This document shows positions 36,401-47,869 of a stretch of DNA of 64,000 bases, piece after piece. The notes under the pieces are model-generated. The model saw only the letters and a program-made list of their open reading frames with translations. It was not told where the DNA came from and ran no database searches. The position numbers and the translations under genes are program-made. The stretch is taken from positions 124,001-188,000 of the forward strand of contig JAANDG010000136.1 in NCBI GenBank assembly GCA_036852015.1, given 5' to 3'. Every line of letters begins with the position of its first letter. The first letter of the stretch is position 1. Source of the stretch: Pelodera strongyloides (taxonomy: Eukaryota; Nematoda; Chromadorea; Rhabditida; Rhabditidae).

Positions 36401-39400
36401 AAGCAAGAGAACGAACAAACAAACAAACAAACAAACAAACACAACAGAAGTGTTGTGTTTTGATTCCAAAAAAATATAGTGCTCACCGTAGAGTTTCCTC
36501 AGCTCCACCGTATCCTGCTGCGGTATCTCGGGAAGTCGTGAATGTGTCTGTGATGTTTTGAATAAAGGATTCATAACTGAATCCACTTCTGGGACGTGTT
36601 GAAGTCCTAGTGCGTGGCCGATCAGATGCACCATTGTGCGGAACAGATTGAGACTGCCCTGAAGACCAGAATACATTGAAGACCGTAACGGGAGTACACA
36701 CAAACTGACAAACAAACATTGTAATATAGTATTGTTTGTGAGCAAAATTCGCTATCTGACCCATAAGTGTCCAACAAGGTCCCGTGCAGGTTCTATTATT
36801 GGTCAAAACCTTCAGGCTAGGGCCTCGGGCTCTAGATTTGCTGAATCGAAATAAAATACAAATTCACACCGGTGCTTCCAATTGTTTGTAGTTCCATTCT
36901 TGCTCTTTGTCCACGATTATCTTAGCCCGCTCAGTTGGTGAAACGGTGGATACCACTGAAAGTAGCTAGCAAATACTTTCGACACACACCCTTCAAAAAT
37001 AGACCGAGAGAAGTTTAGTAGGCTGCTACCTCGTATACGCGTATACCACAGTTATTTCTCTCTAGCGGTAACCCTCCATCTTTCTTAATTTCTCATTCTC
37101 TCTTTCATACTTTCTCATTCTCTCTTTCATACTTTCTCATTCTCTCTCTCCCTCCCTCTCTCCCTCTCTTTCTCTCTTTCTCTCTCTCTCTATTTCTCTC
37201 TCTCCACTTACCAGTAGGCAACTTGCGATCCAACATTGCTTCGAAAGCAATCACAATATCCGCTTGTCCACTTGTTGTGTGGATAAAATGGAAATCGGCC
37301 ACAGCCTGCCATTTATCAAATGCGTCTTTGACCGCGGCGCTGAAAATTTTTAAACTTTTTTAGTTTTTCATACGCAAGAGTCACTTCATTCTTATGATGA
37401 TAATCTGAAAAATATCTCATGCCGTCAACAAGATGTGTGAAATAAACAATTAGTCACATAATTAGAGGAACCTGATGAACATACACATGCGCAATAAACT
37501 TAAAGGGTCAGGCCCACCGTTTTGAACCTATATTTATTATTTGTTCATAATATTTGTAAAGGGTGTTTATTATAAAATATACACACTGTGTTTGAACTGG
37601 GTTCACCATCGCGAAGCTTTTCATGTAAGTTTTCCTTACAGAGTATACAGTATGGAAAAGCAATTGCACCCTTATTTCCTTATTGTGCGTGTCCCGGGGG
37701 CACGTCGCTCTTTTGTCTGTCCCTTATGAGCCTGGCTATACAGTCGGCTACCCTCGGGACACGCACAATAAGGAAATAAGGGTGCAATTGCTTTTCCATA
37801 CTGTATACTCTGTAAGGAAAACTTACATGAAAAGCTTCGCGATGGTGAACCCAGTTCAAACACAGTGTGTATATTTTATAATAAACACCCTTTACAAATA
37901 TTATGAACAAATAATAAATATAGGTTCAAAACGGTGGGCCTGACCCTTTAAAGATAAAGGAGTGCAACTAGCCGTAGTACTTTAATCCCAGTCGCTGAAC
38001 AAGAAACAGGGTTTTATGCTTTTTTCAGTGGTACAAGAAGGTAAGCCTAAAAATTGATACTAGTCGAAGAACCTACTCGGTGTCTTGTCTCGAGAGGCTT
38101 GAAGGCTTTCCAATTACTGTCCAGGTGAGAACCTTTTTCTTCCAAACATCCTTGCTACGCACTTCTGAATCAGTTGTTTATAAGTTTTTTCTTTATAAGC
38201 TTATTCGCCAACTAATAAAAAAATCAGGACAGGATGTCTGAGAGTCTGAGAAACACTTGCGCATGAAGAAGCTGCTTACATAACCACCTCCATATTCACA
38301 TATGATATGAATGTGAATATCAAAAACGCATTATTTTCTCACATATTTACTCAAAAGTTACTTGATTTAGAACTACATATTTGATAAATCAATAGCACGA
38401 GAGAAACATGCAAATGAAATTATAGGATTGTTTGTGAATGAAGAAACAGCAAACAAGCGTGGGTTAATGCGTGGATCCCCATGCACCGAGAACCGATTCC
38501 GAAGGGGAACTTCAATAAGATCCATAGTTTGCAGAGAGATAGCTAAAGCCGTATTCAGAAGTCAAAACCTTAAAAAAGATGACCGACGACCGGACCTACT
38601 CAATAATGCAAGATTTGGAAGCAGTGCGTGGGAACCCAAATAATGCAGATTACCAAGGTGAAATTTATGTAAAAATTTGCGATTCAGCCGTAGTTTCCAA
38701 TGACGAAAGCGAGGGGCGAGCAGCATTGCGGCTTAAATTAGCACCAGGTATTTAGTGTATAAGAATCTACTAGGAGAGTGATAGATAGAGGTAGAGAGGG
38801 AAAGAGAGAGAGAGAGTGGGAGAGATGTGAGACAGATAGCATACGTATTAGAAGTCTTTAGTAGAGTAGGGGACAGGCTCACGAGAAAAACAATATACTA
38901 TTTACCAGTAACACACCTTTGAGGGCAGCTCCGTTTTGCATATCCGGGGCACCGCAGCGGTACAATGCCATCAGTTGTTCAGTTGGATCGTCAAACACAC
39001 CGCTGCGATACAAACCGTGGTAGAGTTGGAAACGCCTAGAAAATATAATTTCCTTTTGATTAATATCATGGGTATGTAGGTACCTCTCGCGATTTTGGCT
39101 TAATTATTTTGTGCCACTTTACTTTTTCAGAAATTTACTAGCACTTGTCCTATAGGAAAGGAAAGAATAAAGAGAAATTAACGCTTTTTTTCATTGAACT
39201 TCAGTGTCCAGAAGTTGGTTGGTATGTATACCGTATACATGATCGTGTCTACAGTACTAAATTTGACTTTGGCTCAGATACCAGTTTGGCTACGGTAAAG
39301 CTACCGTAACTCTCGGTTAATCTGACAGTTATAGTTTGTCATAATTAGAGACAATGCCTTACAAGAGGGCCATTTGCAGGTTGAATGGACTCTGTGGTGA

Positions 39401-39827
39401 GGTAGTTGTCTTCGTTGTAGTATAGCCGAAATCAGAGAGATAGATCTGAAAAATTTTGAATTTCAAACAAACAGAGATCGATACCACACTATTTCACTTC
39501 GGATAAAATAGATTTGGCCACAGGAAAGCAGAAAAAACACAGAATATAATCAACTTTAATACAGGACGTCTACTTCTTTTGAATATAGCAAGCCATAAGA
39601 TTCATAATGGAAAACAGTATGGCATGTTCAAGATATCGTAAAGCCAAATATAAAACAAACATCTCCACAGAACTTACCTCGACAGGGTTGATAGGAGGTG
39701 GTTGTCCATTAATTCCTGGTGGATTCACTCCGAGTTGTACATGGTGTACGGCAGGAACACTCCCAGATAAACCCGGTATACTTGCGAGAATAGCTGGACA
39801 AACTGATAGAAGTAAAAGTAATATCAT
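32793..39827 (-). CDS. matrixin-like metalloprotease with hemopexin domain, predicted inactive
   Basis: Exons (- strand): 39827-39678, 39445-39363, 39035-38917, 38164-38077, 37339-37212, 36955-36870, 36658-36487, 35041-34961, 34738-34647, 34403-34291, 34244-34235 (10 nt), 34000-33914, 33275-33120, 32870-32793; 1443 nt, 480 aa, the usual MMP length. Order: signal peptide (ILLLLLSVCPAILA), prodomain (YLSDFGY) with the cysteine switch YRCGAPD, catalytic domain (WKKKVLTWTV; FDKWQAVADF; ADIVIAF), then HLIGHALGLQH with VMNP as Met-turn, then a hemopexin domain from KCPKHLDSVT to a last Cys (YFKCAP). The Glu of HExxH is Leu, and the GPGG/LAHAF/HFDDDE zinc- and calcium-binding stretch is degenerate. 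So the fold is an MMP but catalysis is unlikely. AATAAA (minus) lies at 32769-32774. Confidence 0.85.
33391..33442. repeat. (AT)n microsatellite
   Basis: About 50 bp of pure AT in an intron of the hemopexin part. Confidence 0.95.
33487..33630. repeat. diverged family B foldback
   Basis: Left TTAAAGCGAATAACTGCCGG, right CAAAAACCGGTTGTATGAC; interior AATCATTTGCAT pairs with ATGCAAATGATT. Intronic. Confidence 0.65.
33650..33814. repeat. family D inverted repeat
   Basis: ATGGGGTTTCCATGTACGCC at the left, TACTTGGAAACCCCAT at the right. The interior GTGCGTTCCCTTCCAAGTAT is nearly identical to that at 59544-59706. Confidence 0.85.
35199..35241 (-). promoter_or_regulatory. alternative first exon with its own signal peptide
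   Basis: Reads MHTLSVIIAFLLFI plus one base, donor ATAG/gtgagt. It ends in phase 1, as does the last catalytic exon (36487), and both fit the acceptor at 35042. Use of this start would give a 219-residue secreted protein of hemopexin repeats only. An internal promoter upstream (35250-36280) is inferred. Confidence 0.55.
36411..36440. repeat. (AAAC)n microsatellite
   Basis: Seven CAAA units, in the intron between the catalytic and hemopexin exons. Confidence 0.9.
37083..37205. repeat. CT-rich microsatellite
   Basis: (CT)n preceded by a tandem TTTCTCATTCTCTCTTTCATAC unit. It ends just short of an exon's donor (37211). Confidence 0.9.
37500..37951. repeat. long foldback element, family A
   Basis: TTAAAGGGTCAGGCCCACCG and its complement at the ends. 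The arms of nearly 200 bp are almost identical, so the same 'protein' appears on both strands. TTAA flanks. Intronic. Confidence 0.95.
38779..38826. repeat. GA-rich microsatellite
   Basis: Short imperfect (GA)n in an intron of the metalloprotease-like gene. Confidence 0.8.
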
Positions 39828-40465
39828 AACAATGCCTGAAATTATGCTGGTTAACTTTATGAATGAAGTCACCTCAAATTTTCGTATACCGATTAATTTA
39901 TATTCATTTTTTAAGTATATGAAAATATTGTGGTTTGGTGACCCTCGATGCCTCGATGAGAAAACACACAATTTCGTATAGAAAAACTGCAATGATTAGA
40001 CAGGGCACAAGATGATAAACCAACGTCGGATGACATCTAATTTGACATAAAAGCAAGGGGTAGCATTGCAAGCAAAAAAACAGGGGCAAAAAGACGCGTT
40101 TGACATCATTATCAAAAAAAAACCGTACTAGATCAATAAGATAGTAAATCATTGATTCTAAAGGAACTGAAGGAACTACTGTGTTCAATGAGCACAACTC
40201 ACGACGACAACAGTATTTCTCGCGAGATCAGCGAACCGCCGAAATAGAGAACCCGTTTTTGGAAAAGATACTCCAAAGAAAGCGGAGAGAGACCGAAAAA
40301 ATAACATTGAAGAGTGGGTCGGGAAAGTAGGTGTTTTAGAGGAATTGACCGAACATGGACATACGGACGCACGCACAAACAGACTGATAGATTTATGGGG
40401 TTATAGATCAATCAGAATCATCATCTAGTGTCTTGGTAGTGGGAGTCTTGGTGGTACTGTAGGTG

Positions 40466-40625
40466 GGAGAGAGGGGATATTCGGACATAGAGAGAGTTAG
40501 AGAGTGACGGAGAGAGACGGAGAGAGAGGAGAAATTGGGGATATTTGGGAGAGTGAGAGAGAGATAAAGAGAGAGAGAGAGAGCGAGAGAGAGAGAGAGA
40601 GAGCGTGAGAGAGAGAGACAGGGAG
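40466..40625. repeat. GA-rich microsatellite
   Basis: About 160 bp of GAGA with GAGACGGAGAGAGACGG and GAGCGAGAGA variants. Confidence 0.9.
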
Positions 40626-40996
40626 GGATACGAGAGTGATAACCAAATACAAAGATGATTCTGTTTACTTAAAATTGCCTACGGTATATTAAGTGCTACG
40701 TGACCTTGTACGCAATTATTATTCATTAGTTTTATTTTCTGTTGAAATGCCCTGAAGAGGACACATGATGAAAATGAGTAATCCACTATAATTTGAGTGT
40801 TAAGATGTTCACCCAACTTTGAAAAAAAAGTTTGCTGGATATTGGAAAAAAACCCTAGACCAAAAATCCTGCAAACAAGAAGCGAGATCCGTGACTTGCA
40901 ATGCTTATCAGTTATCACTATCATATGGACTTGGTTATAAATAGAACTTAGTACAGCGTACAGCCGCTACATATGGTCTTGAGCCTGACAAGCATG

Positions 40997-41168
40997 TTAA
41001 AGCGAAATGTTAGCCTCTTTGGAAAATTTGCATATGATAAGCAAATCCTATGTATCCTATGCTAATTTTGTACGATTGCCGTGGACGATCGTACAAAAAT
41101 TAGCATAGGATACATAGGATTTGCTTATCATATGCTAATTTTCCAAAGGGGCTGGCATTTCGCTTTAA
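40997..41168. repeat. near-perfect hairpin element flanked by TTAA
   Basis: Second copy of the 14541-14705 element: ATCCTATGCTAATTTTGT arms around a palindromic GATTGCCGTGGACGATC centre, TTAA on both sides. Confidence 0.9.
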
Positions 41169-41439
41169 AAATAGCATGTGGACATATGAGTAGCAGAAGT
41201 GGCGTGCAGATTCACAGTTCTACAATATTTTTCTTTTTTGACTTTTTCTGACTGTTTAGACTTCTGAAGATATCTTTTTTGGATAACCACCAAACGAAAA
41301 GAATGTTCAAAACAGATATCAGAATTTATCGCGAATGTTCAGCAGGAATGGAGATTTGTTGTGGTCCGAATTCGTTACCGTAGCTATTCGACTCACTCGC
41401 TTTCTATCTTTTACACTTCTTGACTCCCCTTTGGGTCAC

Positions 41440-41549
41440 TTTCTCTCTATTTCTCTCTGTCTCTCTTTCCTCCTCTCTCTATCTCTTTTCCCCCTTTCTC
41501 TCTCTCTCTCTCTATCTCTCTCTCAATCTCTCTCTCTCTCTCTCTCCAA
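41440..41549. repeat. CT-rich microsatellite
   Basis: (CT)n with CTATTTCTCT and CCCCCTTT interruptions. Confidence 0.9.
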
Positions 41550-42746
41550 ACTTCCTGTTTCAGAATGTTTCGGTCATCTTATTTTCCTTCGTCTACTTTG
41601 ATAGGCAACCCCCGCAGTGCCCAGTAGATGATTGGCTCTTGTCGAGTGAATAAATTTCCTTCAAAATACAATTTCTTCAATTTCAAAATAAAACTGATCA
41701 AATGTGTTTGCAACGCCCACGGAGTTGACTTGCAAATTGAGATGTTATGCCGTTATGCGCTTTGGCTTTGTGAATTAACATCGAGTCGGGGTTGACAAAA
41801 AAATTGTTGAGAAGTTGAGAAAAACTGTGAAAAAGGAGAGGGACAATGGCTCAAGAGCCGCATATGCTAATTTCGTATAATTTTATGGAGTTGTATTAGA
41901 ATATCGAGTAAGAAAAGTTTACAAATTTGACTAGCACTGACTAAAACTCGGAAACAAATATTATGAGGTATTCAAATTATTGTTATTAGTTTATATAAAT
42001 TAATTATCTGAACTTACGTATTGTAATGTAACTAAGCGTTTATGAGGTTTCAATGTTTGCGATTCGTGTTTGCGAAAATGATAACCCGCTGTCCATGTTC
42101 AAGTCGATGTAAATGACAGGGTCCCGCAGCGATTTTGGATATAGTATGGATCTATTTCAAAATAGTACGGATCTAATTCAAATAGTATGGATCTGGTACA
42201 CTTTCGCTGCAGGACCATGTCAAAGGCGTTATTCGCACGGGTTACGGTAGACATTTGACATTCATGCAAAATGGCCTGAACATGGACAAACATTTGTCAT
42301 TTTCGCAAGTGCGAATCACAAACAGGGACAGGTCATATCTATGTACATATAACTTAAAACCTTGCAGTGAACCACTCTTGAATAAAGGTTCACGTTCTTG
42401 TAGCGCAGTTTATTTTTTTACTCATCTTTCCAATACTTACAATACATCTTTCCAATTTCCAATACAGCTTTACTACTAGACTAGATTGTGTTTCTATCAT
42501 CGGGGCGCGGCCTTTTTGGCCTATTTTTCAAAATAAACATTCTAAAATCGAGCGTCTTTCGTACGCGCCCTCGTCTATATTATGTGTGCACCGGCTACGC
42601 TTCGGAAGTGTAGCCGTAGTGTAGTCGGAGCGTAGTTTTGCACGCGTGTATTTGAGCTACGATGTGTTTTTTTTTTCGGAAAACATGTTGAAAATCTAGC
42701 ATCAATGTGTTTTTCTTTTTCATGACGTTTCTTAAGTCACACCTAC

Positions 42747-42865
42747 TCTCTCTCTCTCTCTCTTTTCTCTCTCGGTCCTTCTCTCTCTCTCTCTCTCTTT
42801 CTCTTTCTCTTTCTCTCGGTCTCTCTCTGTCTCTCTCTGTCTCTCTCTCTCACTCTTTCTCGTCG
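42747..42865. repeat. CT-rich microsatellite
   Basis: (CT)n with TTTCTC and CTGTCTCT sub-arrays. Confidence 0.9.
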
Positions 42866-43188
42866 TTCTACTCTCACAATTTGTCACCGTCTCTGTGCTC
42901 GATTTCTATGTTTTCAGCTGATTGTGATTTGTAGTCTGTTGACTTTGTAGCCTGTTCATTTTGTAGTCTGGTCGAGCCTTCTCGATATGTTCCGTTTCAG
43001 TCAGACCACCCCAATTCGCCTACTATATGGCTAGTTCCCTTCTGTCTCCTTTTATTCACTTACCGAAGACTTGCAGACCTTCACTGAGAATACTTACAAG
43101 TAGAAAACTACATCAAACTACAAACTACAGAAGAAGTACATTGAGAGGTGAGTATGTTTATTGTGTTATAGATGAAAATGCAAATTTC

Positions 43189-43292
43189 CTTGCATAAGTC
43201 GGTAATATACTGTAATTCTATTTAAAAATCTGTAATTCTATTTAAAATTTCCTTGCATAAATTGGTAATATACTGTAATTCTATTTAAAAAT
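43189..43292. repeat. tandem duplication upstream of the thioesterase gene
   Basis: TTTCCTTGCATAA followed by GGTAATATACTGTAATTC appears twice, and CTGTAATTCTATTTAAAA three times. Confidence 0.85.
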
Positions 43293-43532
43293 TAGGCGAA
43301 GCATTTTTTTCCCTGTTTATGTGCAAAGGTTTTATTGAAAAAATGTACGCTTTTATAAGCATTTATTTCTAGTTCTTTTATGCGTTCTTTTAATTTTTGG
43401 CATTTTTTTTGTATTTTTCATTATTTTATTTTTTTATTTCATTAGATCTTTTCAGTATTGGCGACCACTAACTCGTCGCGGTCGGGTTCTAAAAACCTCC
43501 ATATATCATCAATTCCCCTACAAAACATCAGG

Positions 43533-46518
43533 ATGGACAACCCCGGGTTGACTCCACAAGAAATTTACGAACAGAATACAGAATTTCAAAAGCGCGTGGG
43601 CGATTTCTTCACATTAGAGGAAGTTGGAAAGGATGTGTTTAGGTAATGATTAGTTTGTCTTAGCAAACTCTCCGGGTAGACGTACGAGCGCTGGTAATTT
43701 TGCCAACTTATTTAATTGGATTTTGCCAACTTATTTACTCTAGTTTAGTTCTAGGAGAAGTACCCAGTTGCACTGCGATATCAATATACCGAGCGTAGAC
43801 AGAGACAAAATACTGACAAACAAGAACTTTAAACTCTGTTTCAGATCTCATCACCTAGCTACCGTAGTCCAAGCGTCGAGACGAGCGGCTTTTGGCGGCT
43901 TAATCTTCGCGCAAGCTTTGTGCGCCGCTGAGAAAACTGTACCGGATGAGTTGTTGCCGCACGCTGTACACAGCTTCTTCATCTTAAATGGTGGGAATCT
44001 ATTCTCAATATAAATAATTATAAGTGAAAATACACGGCGTAAGGTAGAGGCGCATCACTATGCAGAATGTTGCCATTGTTCGCAGACCGAGAGAGAGGGA
44101 GAGTGACAGAGTGACAGAGGGGAAGCGAGGGAGGAAATAGAGAGAGACAGAGGCAAAATAGGTGGAGAGACTGCCGGCTCCCAATAAGGAATGCAGTAGT
44201 GCAATTTCTAAGAATATTGATATTTCTTTCTTTTCCAGTCGATACGGATATACCAGTGGATTACGTGGTACATCGACTTCGCGATGGACGTTCTTTCTGT
44301 ACGAGAACCGTCGAAGCCATACAGAATGGAAAAGTCGCATTCTGTCTACAAGTCTCGTTCCATAAGGTAACAACATCAACCTACAGTATGCGAAGTAAGA
44401 AATGTTTCGACGTTTCTACCACCATAGATATATACAACTACGGAGAAAGCCACATCATAACAATTAGAAAATATTAGTATAAGTATAAAGCAGAGAATAC
44501 TAGAATGTCAAAATTAAGAACCTGCCTCTATTTCAGAAAGAACCTGACTCATGTGTCCATCAGTCGTCAATGCCGTCCGTACCACCGCCTGAGGAATGTA
44601 TGACGAACGTGCAATTTGCTAGGGATATATTGCAAAAAGTATGAGCTTGGCAATGATTTCGAAGTTACTACAAACTATAACAAGGGTCGGAATTGAAACA
44701 GCAACCATAAATGTGTTGTCTAATGATTTTCCTATTAGAGCGTTGATGACGTAGTTGGAGACCCGGAGGTCCGGAGGTACACTTCACGTCTGTAAACTTT
44801 TTAAATGAAAAAATTGAAGAGTTTAAAACAACATTTATAGGTTGAAAATGGCGAACTGACCATAAATACGATACTCCGAAAACGTTTTGAGTGGGAAATA
44901 GCAAAGAACGTGGATAGTGAACTCTTTGAGGTTGGTTAGTTACTAGTTGTGTGAGTCAGGGTTGCGCGAAAAGCCATAGACGGATGATGGCGCACCGCAC
45001 TATTGGTGCAGCGCCGCAAGTGAGTGAGGCGTGCGCTTTCTGCAATTGACAAAGGCACAACTCTTGCGCTGCCCCTGCACTGCACATCTTACAAATAGTT
45101 CGACACCTGGTTTATTGGAAGTTTTTTCCATCTCTTTCACACTATTTCACACTACATCATCGTAGATTTCCCTATTCAAAATGTTCTGTGGTCCCCATTT
45201 ATTGGGCCTCTGTCAGCATGGGTGTAAACCCGTAAATATCAATTAAACTTCAGATCCGTCCCACACATCCTATGGCTCATATGGGAATTGCTGATACACC
45301 GGTGGAGAGGTAGGGGGAAAAGTTGATTTCCGAATAGAATAATATAAAAACTTATTAATACAGTTGCCAAATAGACCTTGACGCAGAAGAATGAGTCGTC
45401 AGCATTGTGACCAAATATACATACCCTTTACAGGACAATGTTCTACTGGATGCGTACCAGAGTGCCCGTGATGTCCGATTGTCAAAAGCTTCATCGATAT
45501 CTTGTCGCGTTCACGACCGACTCCACACTGGCCAGTACAGTGATCAAGCCACATTTGTTGTGAGTGCACGTTTTTTAGTTATATATTGTTAGTAGAATGT
45601 ATTATTATGACTCTGCTAATGGGCCTAGAGTATAACTGAAGCAAAGAGTGAATTATGAAATTTGACTGCCAATCTGTAAACTTCATAGGACAGGAGCAAT
45701 GCACTCTTACATTGTATGTAATGTGTGTTGACTTTTTCTTATTGCTTGCACAAAACGCCAGTCTAATTCGAGGAGCCCATAGTAATTATGGGTAGAAGGA
45801 AATGTTGAAAAAATCTTTAATTTTAGCCAAGACTTTTACCCGACTATGCTCTTCTCTCTCGATCATAATATCTGGCTGCACGAGGACGAAATGCGAGCCG
45901 ATCAGTGGTTGTTATTTGAGTGTCATTCAACGAAAGCGAGTGAGTTTTGCATTACATTAAACAGATGTGCGTGCTTATTATACAGTATACAGTATCTCTG
46001 GTCCACATTAAGCATTCTCTGGAACTTCTCTAAACGTGCATTCAACCCAAAGATAAACTGAGAAAATTATGTCTATGGCCGTGAGCGGCCCGCGCACGTC
46101 CGTAGACTAGCGCTAGAGAATCGATGTGTCGCTAATGCGGCGCGCGCCTCACGTGCGCGGCCATTACCATCTTAAAGCGAAATACCGGCCGGTTTTCGAA
46201 ACGCAACGTGGACAACTGTATTCTTACATATTTATGCTAAATTTCTCGAATTTAGCCGAATTTCGCTCGATTGTTTATTCTAATTCACGTTCGTTTGCAT
46301 AAGCTGCATGAATGATGGTGTACTCGATGAACACCGGCCGGTATTTCGCTTTAAAGAAGTTCCTATAAGAACGGTTTCTATGGCTTATGCTTGATTACTT
46401 TTCAGAAGCGAGTCGCGGATTCGTTGAGGCTCGCTTATGGACTCGTGATGGAAAACTTCTTCTTTCTGCCGCGCAAGAATGCCTAGTTCGCTCGAAAGGC
46501 ATTACGAGCAAATTGTAA
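43533..46518 (+). CDS. acot8: peroxisomal acyl-CoA thioesterase (TesB/ACOT8 type)
   Basis: Hydrolyses acyl-CoA to free acid and CoA, in peroxisomal fatty-acid metabolism. Exons: 43533-43642, 43845-43990, 44239-44366, 44537-44638, 44841-44930, 45254-45309, 45434-45559, 45827-45939, 46406-46518; 984 nt, 327 aa (human ACOT8 is 319). Two hotdog domains: the first has FGGLIFAQAL, HSFFILN and LRDGRSFCTRTVEAIQ; the second has MLFSLDHNIWLH, LFECHSTKA and LLLSAAQECLVR, which hold the Asp, Ser/Thr and Gln positions of the family's active site. The C-terminus is SKL, a textbook PTS1 signal. The start is the ATG two bases after an AG (CATCAG/gATGG); an upstream acceptor at 43455 could be a trans-splice site. 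AATAAA at 46528-46533 follows the stop. The last intron holds a MITE. Confidence 0.95.
44087..44152. repeat. GA-rich microsatellite
   Basis: Imperfect (GA)n with a duplicated GAGTGACAGAGTGACAGA, in intron 2 of the thioesterase gene. Confidence 0.8.
46172..46354. repeat. TTAA foldback MITE, family B
   Basis: Complete copy with both termini and both TTAA flanks, in the last intron of the thioesterase gene. Confidence 0.92.
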
Positions 46519-47521
46519 ATAATATGGAATAAATTTGAATAAATGATCCTCTCGGGGATGCTACATACATAGTTAGACGAGTTAGATCCAGACCTGACTT
46601 ACATATTTATCGGGTAAAGTACGCGAAGATCGGAGCTTTACTATCAACTAACATGAGATGTCTTTTCTGACGAACATGAAAATGTTGCGCGCAAGTTTTT
46701 TTGTTAAATTAAAATTAGGTACTGTTGGTGTTCTATGTTAGTTGTTTACTTTCAAGCCTCGGTTGTTCACCTTATTGTTAACAAATAAGTAAATAAATAT
46801 ATAATGATCGTGCATTATTACGATCTGAATAGTCTGAGGAAAAGTTTGGCTAAATGTTATAATGTCGATAACATATAACAAAAGATTTAGGGAAATATTT
46901 GCAAAACTATGTAAAGCAGGCCAAGATATACACACTTGATGATACAGCTTCCCATTTTTCTTTTACCCGATTGCTAATCGACTACAGTACAACTGGTTTC
47001 GTTATATCTACATTGCTTTCTCTTCATCATATTATTTGATGCACACCTCGGTGTTATTAAATAAATAATTAAATAAATAACGATATATTGCCGCGATAAA
47101 AAATACTTCTTATAAAGTCGGATCATGTCCAAATGTTGTATCCGTCCCAGTGTCGGTAACCATTGGTGCAAATTAATAAAGCTTTATTTAAGATGTTCAG
47201 TTTGGTGTGACGAATCGAAAGTAATCATGATTTCACGACGAACGTAGCACATCATTCATACAGTGTTAATATTTCAAAATTTTTATTAACTTATAACATT
47301 TATTAGTGCGGAATCATTAGTCTATATACTGGAACGCTGCATTCAGGGCTTGTGTTGGGAGTCTGCATTTGATAAAGATAAACTACCACTGATTACTTGA
47401 CATGAGTCTAATTAGATAGCGGTAAAACCGCACAACACGTACTCAAATTAGCATACGCCCAAATCACAAATGCAAAGATACAGTATCCGGACTAATTAGT
47501 ATTATGTAAGTTCCGTAATTG
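46519..47521. other. intergenic between convergent genes
   Basis: AT-rich. Contains the thioesterase polyadenylation signals (46528-46533, 46538-46543). No further gene seen. Confidence 0.6.
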
Positions 47522-47869
47522 TCATCCGTATTGTCGTGCAGTCGGTGTAGAAGGAATCTGATCCTTGATGAAATCCTCCTTATAATTCTGAGGCGTATCA
47601 ATCAAGAGAGAAACACGCTCACACGGAAGTTTGGTGATGAAACGTGTTGGCTGAAAGGCTAACATATTATCGTAACTAGGTTTACGGCTTAAAGCGAAAT
47701 ACCGGTCGGTTTTTGAAAAACATCGAGTACACCAGCATTCGTGTGAAGCGTATGCAAATGGAAATAAATTCGATTTAAAAATCGAGCTAAATTTGGAACG
47801 TAAGAAGTACGCGATGCGTTTCAAAAACCGGCCGCTATTTCGCTTTAATGAAGGAGCTAAAATGGACAA
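47522..47869 (-). CDS. last exon of an unidentified gene, with an in-frame MITE insertion
   Basis: From the acceptor CTATTTCAG the frame is open for 115 codons to a TGA. Outside the inserted element the protein looks real: LSILAPSL at the start, then SRKPSYDNMLAFQPTRF, ERVSLLIDTPQNY and IPSTPTARQYG at the end. A 156-bp TTAA element (47689-47848) lies inside. Because 156 is 52 codons and no stop occurs in this frame, the reading frame passes straight through it. Upstream exons must exist on the minus strand beyond 47869; candidates are a frame ending near 48117 and one beginning at 48696, but neither joins with confidence. Family unknown. Confidence 0.55.
   Translation of the reverse strand: MSILAPSLKRNSGRFLKRIAYFLRSKFSSIFKSNLFPFAYASHECWCTRCFSKTDRYFALSRKPSYDNMLAFQPTRFITKLPCERVSLLIDTPQNYKEDFIKDQIPSTPTARQYG
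47689..47848. repeat. TTAA foldback MITE, family B, inside a coding exon
   Basis: Starts TTAAAGCGAAATACCGGTCGG and ends GGCCGCTATTTCGCTTTAA. One insertion unit (element plus one TTAA) is 156 bp. Confidence 0.93.

Larger units (their letters stand above)
39828..43532. other. intergenic between divergent genes, repeat-rich
   Basis: Holds the upstream regions of the metalloprotease-like gene (-) and the thioesterase gene (+). I see GA and CT tracts, a hairpin element and a tandem duplication, but no exon chain. Confidence 0.6.

Noticed and set aside
37541..37943. Open frames with the same protein sequence (MFELGSPSRSFSCKF...) on both strands
   Set aside because: They are the two arms of the family A foldback element read outward; identical 'proteins' on opposite strands are an artefact of the inverted repeat.
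14541..41168. Repeated palindromic units that might suggest a CRISPR array
   Set aside because: The copies are dispersed tens of kilobases apart, have no regular spacers and are flanked by TTAA; they are eukaryotic foldback transposons.
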